The position numbers were made by a program, and so were the translations under genes. The notes under the pieces were generated by a model, which saw only the letters and a list, made by a program, of their open reading frames with translations, was not told where the DNA came from and made no database searches. Source: Fasciola hepatica (Eukaryota > Platyhelminthes > Trematoda > Plagiorchiida > Fasciolidae). Taken from it: a DNA stretch of 64,000 nt. Position 1 is the stretch's first letter. Each line of letters begins with the position of its first letter. Location: positions 2,046,001 through 2,110,000 of the forward strand of contig CANUEZ040000206.1 of assembly GCA_948099385.1 (NCBI GenBank), given 5' to 3'. Below, one piece after another: positions 48,841-61,497 of this stretch.

Positions 48841-51800
48841 GTACTACTAATCAATTGCATGCATAGTAAGGAAGCTGTGTAGGTTGTTCATTTGTGAATG
48901 CGTTGGTTGTACTTAGGCCCCTACAGTGTAGTCATCCATCATAGGAGTCGATCGGTGTGCGCGAAGCTGGTTCTTACCATTCAAATTGGAAGCGAGTTTG
49001 GGAAAAGTGCTATATCATGTAGTGTAGATGTTGAACAAAGCGTTGAGAGCCATCCCGGATAGCCTTGTGTTGTTAAGTTGTTCGATTCACAATGGTTCAC
49101 CAGTTGTTGGAGTGCCCGTGGGGGCTCGGTCGATGTGCACTGCTGATGAGTCGAGTCTCGTAGAGGATGAAACAGCTGTACAGTACTTCCATGGACTTCA
49201 ACGCTGAATTGGGCGTTCAAGCTGCATGATCAATCATATTATACAAACCTAATCTAATCTAATCTAATCTCGTACTACTAATCAATTGCACGCATAGTAA
49301 GGAAGCTGTGTAGGTTGTTCATTTGGGAATGCGTTGGTTGTACTTAGGCCCCTACAGAGAACTCATCCATCATAGGAGTCGATCGGTGTGCGCGAAGCTG
49401 GTTCTTACCATTCAAATTTGAAGCGAGTTTGGGAAGGGTGCTATATCATGTAGTGTAGATGTTGAACAAAGCGTTGATAGCCATCCCGGATAGCCTTGTG
49501 TTGTTAAGTTGTTCGATTCACAATGGTTCACCGGTTGTTGGAGTGCCCGTGGGGGCTCGGTCGATGTGCACTGCTGATGAGTCGAGTCCCGTAGAGGATG
49601 AAACAGCTGTACAGTACTTCCATGGACTTCAACGCTGAATTAGGCGTTCAAGCTGCATGATCAATCATATTATACAAATCTAATCTAATCTAATCTAATC
49701 TCGTACTACTAATCAATTGCATGCATAGTAAGGAAGCTGTGTGGGTTGTTCATTTGGGAATGCGTTGGTTGTACTTAGGCCCCTACAGAGAAGTCATCCA
49801 TCACAGGAGTCGATCGGTGTGCGCGAAGCTGGTTCTTACCATTCAAATTTGAAGCGAGTTTGGGAAGGGTGCTATATGATGTAGTGTAGATGTTGAACAA
49901 AGCGTTGAGAGTCATCCCGGATAGCCTTGTGTTGTTCAGTTGTTCGATTCACAATGGTTCACCGGTTGTTGGAGTGCCCGTGGTTGCTCGGTCGATGTGC
50001 ACTGCTGATGAGTCGAGTCCCTTAGAGGATGAAAAAGCTGTACAGTGCTTCCATGGACTTCAACGCTGAATTAGGCGTTCAAGCTGCATGATCAATCATA
50101 TTATACAAACCTAATCTAATCTGATCTAATCTAATCTCGTACTACTAATCAATTGCATGCATAGTAAGGAAGCTGTGTAGGTTGTTCATTTGGGAATGCG
50201 TTGGTTGTACTTAGGCCCCTAAAGAGAAGTCATCCATCATAGGAGTCGATCGGTGTGCGCGTAGCTGTTTCTTACCATTCAAATTTGAAGCGAGTTTGGG
50301 AAGGGTGCTATATCATGTAGTGTAGATGTTGAACAAAGCGTTGATAGCCATCCCGGATAGCCTTGTGTTGTTAGGTTGTTCCATTCACAATGGTTCACCA
50401 GTTGTTGGAGTGCCCGTGGGGGCTCGGTCGATGTGCACTGCTGATGAGTCGAGTCCCGTAGAGGATGAAACAGCTGTACAGTACTTCCATGGACTTCAAC
50501 GCTGAATTGGGCGTTCAAGCTGCATGATCAATCATATTATACAAATCTAATCTAATCTAATCTAATCTCATACTACTAATCAATTGCATGCATAGTAAGG
50601 AAGCTGTGTAGGTTGTTCATTTGGGAATGCGTTGGTTGTACTTAGGCCCCTACAGAGAAGTCATCCATCATAGGAGTGGATCGGTGTGCGCGAAGCTGGT
50701 TCTTACCATTCAAATTTGAAGCGAGTTTGGGAAGGGTGCTATATCATGTAGTGTAGATGTTGAACAAAGCGTTGAGAGCCATCCCGGATAGCCTTGTGTT
50801 GTTAAGTTGTTCGATTCACAATGGTTCACCAGTTGTTGGAGTGCCCGTGGGGGCTCGATCGATGTGCACTGCTGATGAGTCGAGTCCCTTAAAGGATGAA
50901 ACAGCTGTACAGTGCTTCCATGGATTTTAATGCTCAGTTGAGCGTTCAAGCTGCATGATCAATCATGTTATACAAATCTAATCTAATCTGATCTAATCTC
51001 GTACTACTAATCAATTGCATGCATAGTAAGGAAGCTGTGTAGGTTGTTCATTTGGGAATGCGTTGGTTGTACTAAGGCCCCTACAGAGAAGTCATCCATC
51101 ATAGGAGTCGATCGGTGTGCGCGAAGCTGGTTCTTACCATTCAAATTTGAAGCGAGTTTGGGAAGGGTGCTATATCATGTAGTGTAGATGTTGAACAAAG
51201 CGTTGAGAGCCATCCCGGATAGCCTTGTGTTGTTAAGTTGTTCGATTCACAATGGTTCACCAGTTGTTGGAGTGCCCGTGGGGGCTCGGTCGATGTGCAC
51301 TGCTGATGAGTCGAGTCCCTTAGAGGATGAAACAGCTGTACAGTACTTCCATGGACTTCAACGCTGAATTGGGCGTTCAAGCTGCATGATCAATCATATT
51401 ATACAAATCTAATCTAACCTATTCGAATCTAATCTAATCTCGTACTACTAATCAATTGCATGCATAGTAAGGAAGCTGTGTAGGTTGTTCATTTGTGAAT
51501 GCGTTGGTTGTACTTAGGCCCCTACAGTGTAGTCATCCATCATAGGAGTCGATCGGTGTGCGCGAAGCTGGTTCTTACCATTCAAATTGGAAGCGAGTTT
51601 GGGAAAAGTGCTATATCATGTAGTGTAGATGTTGAACAAAGCGTTGAGAGCCATCCCGGATAGCCTTGTGTTGTTACGTTGTTCGATTCACAATGGTTCA
51701 CTAGTTGTTGGAGTGCCCGTGGGGGCTCGGTCGATGTGCACTGCTGATGAGTCGAGTCTCTTAGAGGATGAAACAGCTGTACAGTACTTCCATGGACTTC

Positions 51801-52651
51801 AACGCTGAATTGGGCGTTCAAGCTGCATGATCAATCATATTATACAAACCTAATCTAATCTAATCTAATCTCGTACTACTAATCAATTGCACGCATAGTA
51901 AGGAAGCTGTGTAGGTTGTTCATTTGGGAATGCGTTGGTTGTACTTAGGCCCCTACAGAGAACTCATCCATCATAGGAGTCGATCGGTGTGCGCGAAGCT
52001 GGTTCTTACCATTCAAATTTGAAGCGAGTTTGGGAAGGGTGCTATATCATGTAGTGTAGATGTTGAACAAAGCGTTGAGAGCCATCCCGGATAGCCTTGT
52101 GTTGTTAAGTTGTTCGATTCACAATGGTTCAACGGTTGTTGGAGTGCCCGTGGGGGCTCGGTCGATGTGCACTGCTGATGAGTCGAGTCCCGTAGAGGAT
52201 GAAACAGCTGTACAGTACTTCCATGGACTTCAACGCTGAATTAGGCGTTCAAGCTGCATGATCAATCATATTATACAAATCTAATCTAATCTAATCTAAT
52301 CTCGTACTACTAATCAATTGCATGCATAGTAAGGAAGCTGTGTGGGTTGTTCATTTGGGAATGCGTTGGTTGTACTTAGGCCCCTACAGAGAAGTCATCC
52401 ATCACAGGAGGCGAACGGTGTGCGCGAAGCTGGTTCTTACCATTCAAATTTGAAGCGAGTTTGGGAAGGGTGCTATATGATGTAGTGTAGATGTTGAACA
52501 AAGCGTTGAGAGTCATCCCGGATAGCCTTGTGTTGTTCAGTTGTTCGATTCACAATGGTTCACCGGTTGTTGGAGTGCCCGTGGTTGCTCGGTCGATGTG
52601 CACTGCTGATGAGTCGAGTCCCTTAGAGGATGAAACAGCTGTACAGTGCTT
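48841..52651 (+). repeat. Duplicated block with 2601-bp offset
   Basis: The stretch from about 48841 to 50050 recurs at about 51442 to 52651. Shared private variants include TTTGTGAATG with ACAGTGTAGTC, GGGAAAAGTGC, TTGCACGCATAG, AGAGAACTCATCC, GTGTGGGTTG and GAGAGTCATCC with TTGTTCAGTTG. Similarity ends inside the third unit, which continues as family B in the left copy and family A in the right copy, marking a recombination point. Confidence 0.8.
50239..50757 (+). repeat. Single-unit duplication, partner at ~55882
   Basis: This stretch shares GCGCGTAGCTG, TTAGGTTGTTCCATTC, TCATACTACTAATC and the following AGGAGTGGATCGG with 55882-56400, an offset of 5,643 bp. Neighbouring units on both sides do not correspond, so it is a short non-adjacent transfer. 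Confidence 0.72.
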
Positions 52652-53224
52652 CCATGGATTTCAATGCTCAGTTGAGCGTTCAAGCTGCATGATCAATCAT
52701 GTTATACAAATCTAATCTAATCTAATCTAATCTAATCTAATCTCGTACTACTAATCAATTGCATGCATAGTAAGGAAGCTGTGTAGGTTGTTCATTTGGG
52801 AATGCGTTGGTTTTACTTAGGCCCCTACAGAGAAGTCATCCATCATAGGAGTGGATCGGTGTGCGCGAAGCTGGTTCTTACCATTCAAATTTGAAGCCAG
52901 TTTGGGAAGGGTGCTATATCATGTAGTGTAGATGTTGAACAAAGCGTTGATAGCCATCCCGGATAGCCTTGTGTTGTTAAGTTGTTCGATTCACAATGGT
53001 TCACCAGTTGTTGGAGTGCCCGTGGGGGCTCGGTCGATGTGCACTGCTGATGAGTCGAGTCCCTTAGAGGATGAAACAGCTGTAAAGTGCTTCCATGGAC
53101 TTCAACGCTGAATTGGGCGTTCAAGCTTCATGATCAATCATATTATACAAATCTAATCTGATCTATTCTAATCTAATCTAATCTCGTACTACTAATCAAT
53201 TGCATGCATAGTAAGGAAGCTGTG

Positions 53225-56200
53225 TAGGTTGTTCTTTTAGGAAAGCATTAGTTGTACTAAGCCCCTGGATAGTGGTCATCCATCATAGGAGTCGAACGGT
53301 GTGCGCGAAGCTGGTTCTTACCATCCAAATTTGAAGCGAGTTTGGGAAGGGTGCTATATGATGTAGTGTAGATGTTGAACAAAGCGTTGATAGCCATCCC
53401 GGATAGCCTTGTGTTGTTAAGTTGTTCGATTCACAATGGTTCACCAGTTGTTGGAGTGCCCGTGGGGGCTCGGTCGATGTGCACTGCTGATGAGTCGAGT
53501 CCCGTAGAGGATGAAACATCTGTAGAGTACTTCCATGGATTTCAACGCTGAATTGGGCGTTCAAGCTGCATGATCAATCATATAATACAAATTTAATCTA
53601 ATCTAATCTAATCTCGTACTACTAATCAATTGCATGCATAGTAAGGAAGCTGTGTAGGTTGTTCATTTGGGAATGCGTTGGTTGTACTTAGGCCCCTACA
53701 GAGAAGTCATCCATCACAGGAGTCGAACGGTGTGCGCGAAGCTGGTTCTTACCATTCAAATTTGAAGCGAGTTTGGGAAGGGCGCTATATCATGTAGTGT
53801 AGATGTTGAACAATGCGCTGATAGCCATCCCGGATAGCCTTGTGTTGTTAAGTTTTTCGATTCACAATGGTTCACCGGTTGTTGGAGTGCCCTGGTTGCT
53901 CGGTCGATGTGCACTGCTGATGAGTCGAGTCCCGTAGAGGATGAAACAGCTGTACAGTACTTCCATGGACTTCAACGCTGAATTGGGCGTTCAAGCTGCA
54001 TGATCAATCATATTATACAAATCTAATCTAATCTAATCTAATCTAATCTAATCTGGTACTATTAATCAATTGCATGCACAGTAAGGAAGCTGTGTAGGTT
54101 GTTCATTTAGGAATGCGTTAGTTGTACTAAGCCCCTACATAGTAGTCATCCATCATAGGAGTCGAACGGTGTGCGCGAAGCTGGTTCTTACCATTCAAAT
54201 TTGAAGCGAGTTTGGGAAGGGTGCTATATCATGTAGTGTAGATGTTGAACAAAGCGTTGAGAGCCATCCCGGATAGCCTTGTGTTGTTAAGTTGTTCGAT
54301 TCACAATGGTTCACCAGTTGTTGGAGTGCCCGTGGGGGCTCGGTCGATGTGCACTGCTGATGAGTCGAGTTCCGTAGAGGATGAAACAGCTGTACAGTAC
54401 TTCCATGGATTTCAACGCTGAATTGGGCGCTCAAGCTGCATGATCAATCATATTATACAAATCTAATCTTATCTAATCTAATCTAATCTCGTAATACTAA
54501 TCAATTGCATGCATAGTAAGGAAGCTGTGTAGGTTGTTCATTTGGGAATGCGTTGGTTGTACTTAGGCCCCTACAGAGAAGTCATCCATCATAGGAGTCG
54601 ATCGGTGTGCGCGTAGCTGGTTCTTACCATTCAAATTTGAAGCGAGTTTGGGAAGGGTGCTATATCATGTAGTGTAGATGTTGAACAAAGCGTTGATAGC
54701 CATCCCGGATAGCCTTGTGTTGTTAAGTTGTTCGATTCACAATGGTTCACCAGTTGTTGGAGTGCCCGTGGGGGCTCGGTCGATGTGCACTGCTGATGAG
54801 TCGAGTCCCTTGGGGGATGAAACAGCTGTACAGTACTTCCATGGACTTCAACGCTGAATTGGGCGTTCAAGCTGCATGATCAATCATATTATACAAATCT
54901 AATCTAATCTAATCTAATCTCGTAATACTAATCAATTGCATGCATAGTAAGGAAGATATGTAGGTTGTTCATTTAGGAATGCGTTAGTTGTACTAAGCCC
55001 CTACATAGTAGTCATCCATCATAGGAGTCGAGAGGTGTGCGCGAAGCTGGTTCTTACCATTCAAATTTGAAGCGAGTTTGGGAAGGGTGCTATATCATGT
55101 AGTGTGGATGTTGAACAAAGCGTTGATAGCCATCCCGGATAGCCTTGTGTTGTTAAGTTGTTCGATTCACAATGGTTCACCAGTTGTTGGAGTGCCCGTG
55201 GGGGCTCGGTCGATGTGCACTGCTGATGAGTCGAGTCCCTTGGGGGATGAAACAGCTGTACAATACTTCCATGGACTTCAACGCTGAATTGGGCTTTCAA
55301 GCTGCATGATCAATCATATTATACAAATCTAATCTAATCTAATCTAATCTCGTAATACTAATCAATTGCATGCATAGTAAGGAAGCTGTGTAGGTTGTTC
55401 ATTTAGGAATGCGTTAGTTGTACTAAGCCCCCACATAATAGTCATCCATCATAGGAGTCGAGAGGTGTGCGCGAAGCTGGTTGTTACCATTCAAATTTGA
55501 AGCGAGTTTGGGAAGGGTGCTATATCATGTAGTGTGGATGTTGAACAAAGCGTTGAGAGCCATCCCGGATAGCCTTGTGTTGTTAAGTTGTTCGATTCAC
55601 AATGGTTCACCAGTTGTTGGAGTGCCCGTGGGGGCTCGGTCGATGTGCACTGCTGATGAGTCGAGTCCCGTAGAGGATGAAACATCTGTAGAGTACTTCC
55701 ATGGACTTCAACGCTGAATTGGGCGTTCAAGCTGCATGATCAATCATATTATACAAATCTAATCTAATCTAATCTAATCTCGTAATACTAATCAATTGCA
55801 TGCATAGTAAGGAAGCTGTGTAGGTTGTTCATTTGTGAATGCGTTGGTTGTACTTAGGCCCCTACAGAGAAGTCATCCATCATAGGAGTCGATCGGTGTG
55901 CGCGTAGCTGGTTCTTACCATTCAAATTTGAAGCGAGTTTGGGAAGGGTGCTATATCATGTAGTGTAGATGTTGAACAAAGCGTTGAGAGCCATCCCGGA
56001 TAGCCTTGTGTTGTTAGGTTGTTCCATTCACAATGGTTCACCAGTTGTTGGAGTGCCCGTGGGGGCTCGGTCGATGTGCACTGCTGATGAGTCGAGTCCC
56101 GTAGAGGATGAAACAGCTGTTCAGTACTTCCATGGACTTCAACGCTGAATTGGGCGTTCAAGCTGCATGATCAATCATAATATACAAATCTAATCTAATC

Positions 56201-57610
56201 TAATCTAATCTCATACTACTAATCAATTGCATGCATAGTAAGGAAGCTGTGTAGGTTGTTCATTTGGGAATGCGTTGGTTGTACTTAGGCCCCTACAGAG
56301 AAGTCATCCATCATAGGAGTGGATCGGTGTGCGCGAAGCTGGTTCTTACCATTCAAATTTGAAGCGAGTTTGGGAAGGGTGCTATATCATGTAGTGTAGA
56401 TGTTGAACAAAGCGTTGATAGCCATCCCGGATAGCCTTGTGTTGTTAAGTTGTTCGATTCACAATGGTTCACGTGATGTTGGAGTGCCCGTGGTTGATCG
56501 GTCGATGTGCACTGCTGATGAGTCGAGTCCCTTAGAGGATGAAACAGCTGTACAGTACTTCCATGGACTTCAACGCTGAATTGGGCGTTCAAGCTGCATG
56601 ATCAATCATATAATACAAATTTAATCTAATCTAATCTAATCTCGTACTACTAATCAATTGCATGCATAGTAAGGAAGCTGTGTGGGTTGTTCATTTGGGA
56701 ATGCGTTGGTTGTACTTAGGCCCCTACAGAGAAGTCATCCATCACAGGAGTCGAACGGTTCGCGCGAAGCTGGTTCTTACCATTCAAATTTGAAGCGAGT
56801 TTGGGAAGGGCGCTATATCATGTAGTGTAGATGTTGAACAAAGCATTGATAGCCATCCCGGATAGCCTTGTGTTGTTAAGTTTTTCGATTCACAATGGTT
56901 CACCGGTTGTTGGAGTGCCCGTGGGGGCTCGGTCGATGTGCACTGCTGATGAGTCGAGTCCCGTAGTGGATGAAACAGCTGTACAGTACTTCCATGGACT
57001 TCAACGCTGAATTGGGCGTTCAAGCTGCATGATCAATCATATTATACAAATCTAATCTAATCTAATCTAATCTCGTACTACTAATCAATTGCATGCATAG
57101 TAAGGAAGCTGTGTAGGTTGTTCATTTGGGAATGCGTTGGTTGTACTTAGGCCCCTACAGAGAAGTCATCCATCATAGGAGTGGATCGGTGTGCGCGAAG
57201 CTGGTTCTTACCATTCAAATTTGAAGCGAGTTTGGGAAGGGTGCTATATCATGTAGTGTAGATGTTGAACAAAGCGTTGATAGCCATCCCGGATAGCCTT
57301 GTGTTGTTAAGTTGTTCGATTCACAATGGTTCACCAGTTGTTGGAGTGCCCGTGGGGCTCGGTCGATGTGCACTGCTGATGAGTCGAGTCCCGTAGACGA
57401 TGAAAAATCTGTAGAGTACTTCCATGGATTTCAACGCTGAATTGGGCGTTCAAGCTGCATGATCAATCATATTATACAAATCTTATCTAATCTTATCTAA
57501 TCTAATCTAATCTCGTACTACTAATCAATTGCATGCATAGTAAGGAAGCTGTGTAGGTTGTTCATTTAGGAATGCGTTAGTTGTTCTAAGCCCCTACATA
57601 GTATTCATCC
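53225..57610 (+). repeat. Cluster of units with the short-tail variant
   Basis: Several tails here read GTTAGTTGTACTAAGCCCC instead of GTTGGTTGTACTTAGGCCCC, one base shorter and often followed by ACATAGTAGTC or ACATAATAGTC. Copies begin near 53243, 54115, 54983, 55414 and 57572. The variant was not seen elsewhere in the window, so it is young and still confined to about 4.5 kb. Units in this cluster also carry ATCTGTAGAG and GGGGGATGAAAC changes in the hammerhead. Confidence 0.75.
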
Positions 57611-60395
57611 ATCATAGGAGTCGAACGGTGTGCGCGAAGCCTGGTTCTTACCATTCAAATTTGAAGCGAGTTTGGGAAGGGTGCTATATCATGTAGTGTA
57701 GATGTTGAACAAAGCGTTGATAGCCATCCCGGATAGCCTTGTGTTGTTAAGTTGTTCGATTCACAATGGTTCACCAGTTGTTGGAGTGCCCGTGGGGGCT
57801 CGGTCGATGTGCACTGCTGATGAGTCGAGTCCCGTAGACGATGAAAAATCTGTAGAGTACTTCCATGGATTTCAACGCTGAATTGGGCGTTCAAGCTGCA
57901 TGATCAATCATATTATACAAATCTAATCTAATCTAATCTAATCTCGTACTACTAATCAATTGCATGCATAGTAAGGAAGCTGTGTAGGTTGTTCATTTGG
58001 GAATGCGTTGGTTGTACTTAGGCCCCTACAGAGAAGTCATCCATCACATGAGGCGAACGGTGTGCGCGAAGCTGGTTCTTACCATTCAAATTTGAAGCGA
58101 GTTTGGGAAGGGTGCTATATCATGTAGTGTAGATGTTGAACAAAGCGTTGAGAGCCATCCCGGATAGCCTTGTGTTGTTAAGTTGTTCGATTCACAATGG
58201 TTCACCGGTTGTTGGAGTGCCCGTGGGGGCTCGGTCGATGTGCACTGCTGATGAGTCGAGTCCCTTAGAGGAAGAAACAGCTGTACAGTGCTTCCATGGA
58301 CTTCAATGCTCAGTTGAGCGTTCAAGCTGCATGATCAATCATATTATACAAATCTAATCTAATCTAATCTAATCTCGTACTACTAATCAATTGCATGCAT
58401 AGTAAGGAAGCTGTGTAGGTTGTTCATTTGGGAATGCGTTGGTTGTACTTAGGCCCCTACAGAGAAGTCATCCATCATAGGAGTCGATCGGTGTGCGCGA
58501 AGCTGGTTCTTACCATTCAAATTTGAAGCGAGTTTGGGAAGGGCGCTATATCATGTAGTGTAGATGTTGAACAATGCGCTGAGAGCCAACCCGGATAGCC
58601 CTGTGTTGTTAAGTTGTTCGATTCACAATGGTTCAACGGTTGTTGGAGTGCCCGTGGGGGCTCGGTCGATGTGCACTGCTGATGAGTCGAGTCCCTTAGA
58701 GGATGAAACAGCTGTACAGTACTTCCATGGACTTCAACGCTGAATTGGGCGTTCAAGCTGCATGATCAATCATATAATACAAATCTAATCTAATCTAATC
58801 TAATCTCGTAATACTAATCAATTGCATGCATAGTAAGGAATCTGTGTAGGTTGTTCATTTGTGAATGCGTTGGTTGTACTTAGGCCCCTACAGAGAAGTC
58901 ATCCATCATAGGAGTGGATCGGTGTGCGCGAAGCTGGTTCTTACCATTCAAATTTGAAGCGAGTTTGGGAAGGGTGCTATATCATGTAGTGTAGATGTTG
59001 AACAAAGCGTTGATAGCCATCCCGGATAGCCTTGTGTTGTTAAGTTGTTCGATTCACAATGGTTCACCAGTTGTTGGAGTGCCCGTGGGGGCTCGGTCGA
59101 TGTGCACTGCTGATGAGTCGAGTTCCGTAGAGGATGAAACAGCTGTACAGTGCTTCCATGGATTTCAACTCTGAATTGGGCGTTCAAGCTGCATGATCAA
59201 TCATATTAGACAAACCTAATCTAATCTAATCTAATCTCGTACTACTAATCAATTGCATGCATAGTAAGGAAGCTGTGTAGGTTGTTCATTTGGGAATGCG
59301 TTAGTTGTACTTAGGCCCCTACAGAGAAGTCATCCATCATAGGAGTCGAGAGGTGTGCGCGAAGCTGGTTCTTACCATTCAAATTTGAAGCGAGTTTGGG
59401 AAGGGTGCTATATCATGTAGTGTAGATGTTGAACAAAGCGTTGATAGCCATCCCGGATAGCCTTGTGTTGTTAAGTTGTTCGATTCACAATGGTTCACCA
59501 GTTGTTGGAGTGCCCGTGGGGCTCGGTCGATGTGCACTGCTGATGAGTCGAGTTCCGTAGAGGATGAAACAGCTGTACAGTACTTCCATGGATTTCAACT
59601 CTGAATTGGGCGTTCAAGCTGCATGATCAATCATATTAGACAAACCTAATCTAATCTAATCTAATCTCGTACTACTAATCAATTGCATGCATAGTAAGGA
59701 AGCTGTGTAGGTTGTTCATTTGGGAATGCGTTGGTTGTACTTAGGCCCCTACAGAGAAGTCATCCATCATAGGAGTCGATCGGTGTGCCCGTAGCTGGTT
59801 CTTACCATTCAAATTTGAAGCGAGTTTGGGAAGGGTGCTATATCATGTAGTGTAGATGTTGAACAAAGCGTTGATAGCCATCCCGGATAGCCTTGTGTTG
59901 TTAAGTTGTTCGATTCACAATGGTTCACCAGTTGTTGGAGTGCCCGTGGGGGCTCGGTCGATGTGCACTGCTGATGAGTCGAGTCCCTTAGAGGATGAAA
60001 CAGCTGTACAGTACTTCCATGGACTTCAACGCTGAATTGGGCTTTCAAGCTGCATGATCAATCATATTATACAAATATAATCTAATCTGATCTAATCTCG
60101 TAATACTAATCAATTGCATACATAGTAAGGAAGCTGTGTAGGTTGTTCATTTGGGAATGCGTTGGTTGTACTTAGGCCCCTACAGAGAAGTCATCCATCA
60201 TAGGAGTGGATCGGTGTGCGCGAAGCTGGTTCTTACCATTCAAATTTGAAGCGAGTTTGGGAAGGGTGCTATATCATGTAGTGTAGATGTTGAACAAAGC
60301 GTTGATAGCCATCCCGGATAGCCTTGTGTTGTTAAGTTGTTCGATTCACAATGGTTCACCGGTTGTTGGAGTGCCCGTGGGGGCTCGGTCGATGT

Positions 60396-60445
60396 GCACT
60401 GCTGATGCGTCGAGTCCCTTAGAGGATGAAACAGCTGTACAGTAC
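60396..60445 (+). ncRNA. Hammerhead variant: A9 to C core change
   Basis: The core reads CTGATGC (C at 60408). A9 is a conserved core base, so this copy is likely impaired. It also carries the weakened CAGTAC stem I strand. Confidence 0.7.
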
Positions 60446-61061
60446 TTCCATGGATTTCAACTCTGAATTGGGCGTTCAAGCTGCATGATCAATCATATTA
60501 TACAAACCTAATCTAATCTAATCTAATCTCGTACTACTAATCAATTGCGTGCATAGTAAGGAAGCTGTGTAGGTTGTTCATTTGGGAATGCGTTGGTTGT
60601 ACTTAGGCCCCTACAGAGAAGTCATCCATCACAGGAGTCGAACGGTGTGCGCGAAGCTGGTTCTTACCATTCAAATTTGAAGCGAGTTTGGGAAGGGTGC
60701 TATATCATGTAGTGTAGATGTTGAACAAAGCGTTGAGAGCCATCCCGGATAGCCTTGTGTTGTTAAGTTGTTCGATTCACAATGGTTCACCGGTTGTTGG
60801 AGTGCCCGTGGGGGCTCGGTCGATGTGCACTGCTGATGAGTCGAGTCCTGTAGAGGATGAAACAGCTGTACAGTACTTCCATGGACTTCAACGCTGAATT
60901 GGGCGTTCAAGCTGCATGATCAATCATATTATACAAATCTAAACTAATCTAATCTAATCTCGTACTACTAATCAATTGCATGCATAGTAAGGAAGCTGTG
61001 TAGGTTGTTCATTTGGGAATGCGTTGGTTGTACTTAGGCCCCTACAGAGAAGTCATCCATC

Positions 61062-61497
61062 ATAGGAGTCGATCGGTGTGCGCGAAGCTGGTTCTTACCA
61101 TTCAAATTTGAAGCGAGTTTGGGAAGGGTGCTATATCATGTAGTGTAGATGTTGAACAAAGCGTTGAGAGCCATCCCGGATAGCCTTGTGTTGTTAAGTT
61201 GTTCGATTCACAATGGTTCACCGGTTGTTGGAGTGCCCGTGGGGGCTCGGTCGATGTGCACTGCTGATGAGTCGAGTCCCGTAGAGGATGAAACAGCTGT
61301 ACAGTGCTTCCATGGACTTCAACGCTGAATTGGGCGTTCAAGCTGCATGATCAATCATGTTATACAAATCTAATCTAATCTGATCTAATCTAATCTCGTA
61401 CTACTAATCAATTGCATGCATAGTAAGGAAGCTGTGTAGGTTGTTCATTTGTGAATGCGTTGGTTGTACTTAGGCCCCTACAGAGAAGTCATCCATC
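61062..61497 (+). repeat. Representative family B satellite unit
   Basis: A 436-bp unit with the family B signature ACTTCAACGCTGAATTGGG after the ribozyme. The TGA in this signature closes the plus-strand frame that stays open in family A, and it changes the distal side of hammerhead stem I from GGAUUU to GGACUU. This unit has the CCCGTAGAGG variant of the ribozyme stem II loop, an intact GUA cleavage triplet and an intact CAGUGC stem I strand. Family B is scattered on the left (for example anchors 2247 and 3980) and is the large majority from about 43 kb to the right end. Confidence 0.93.
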
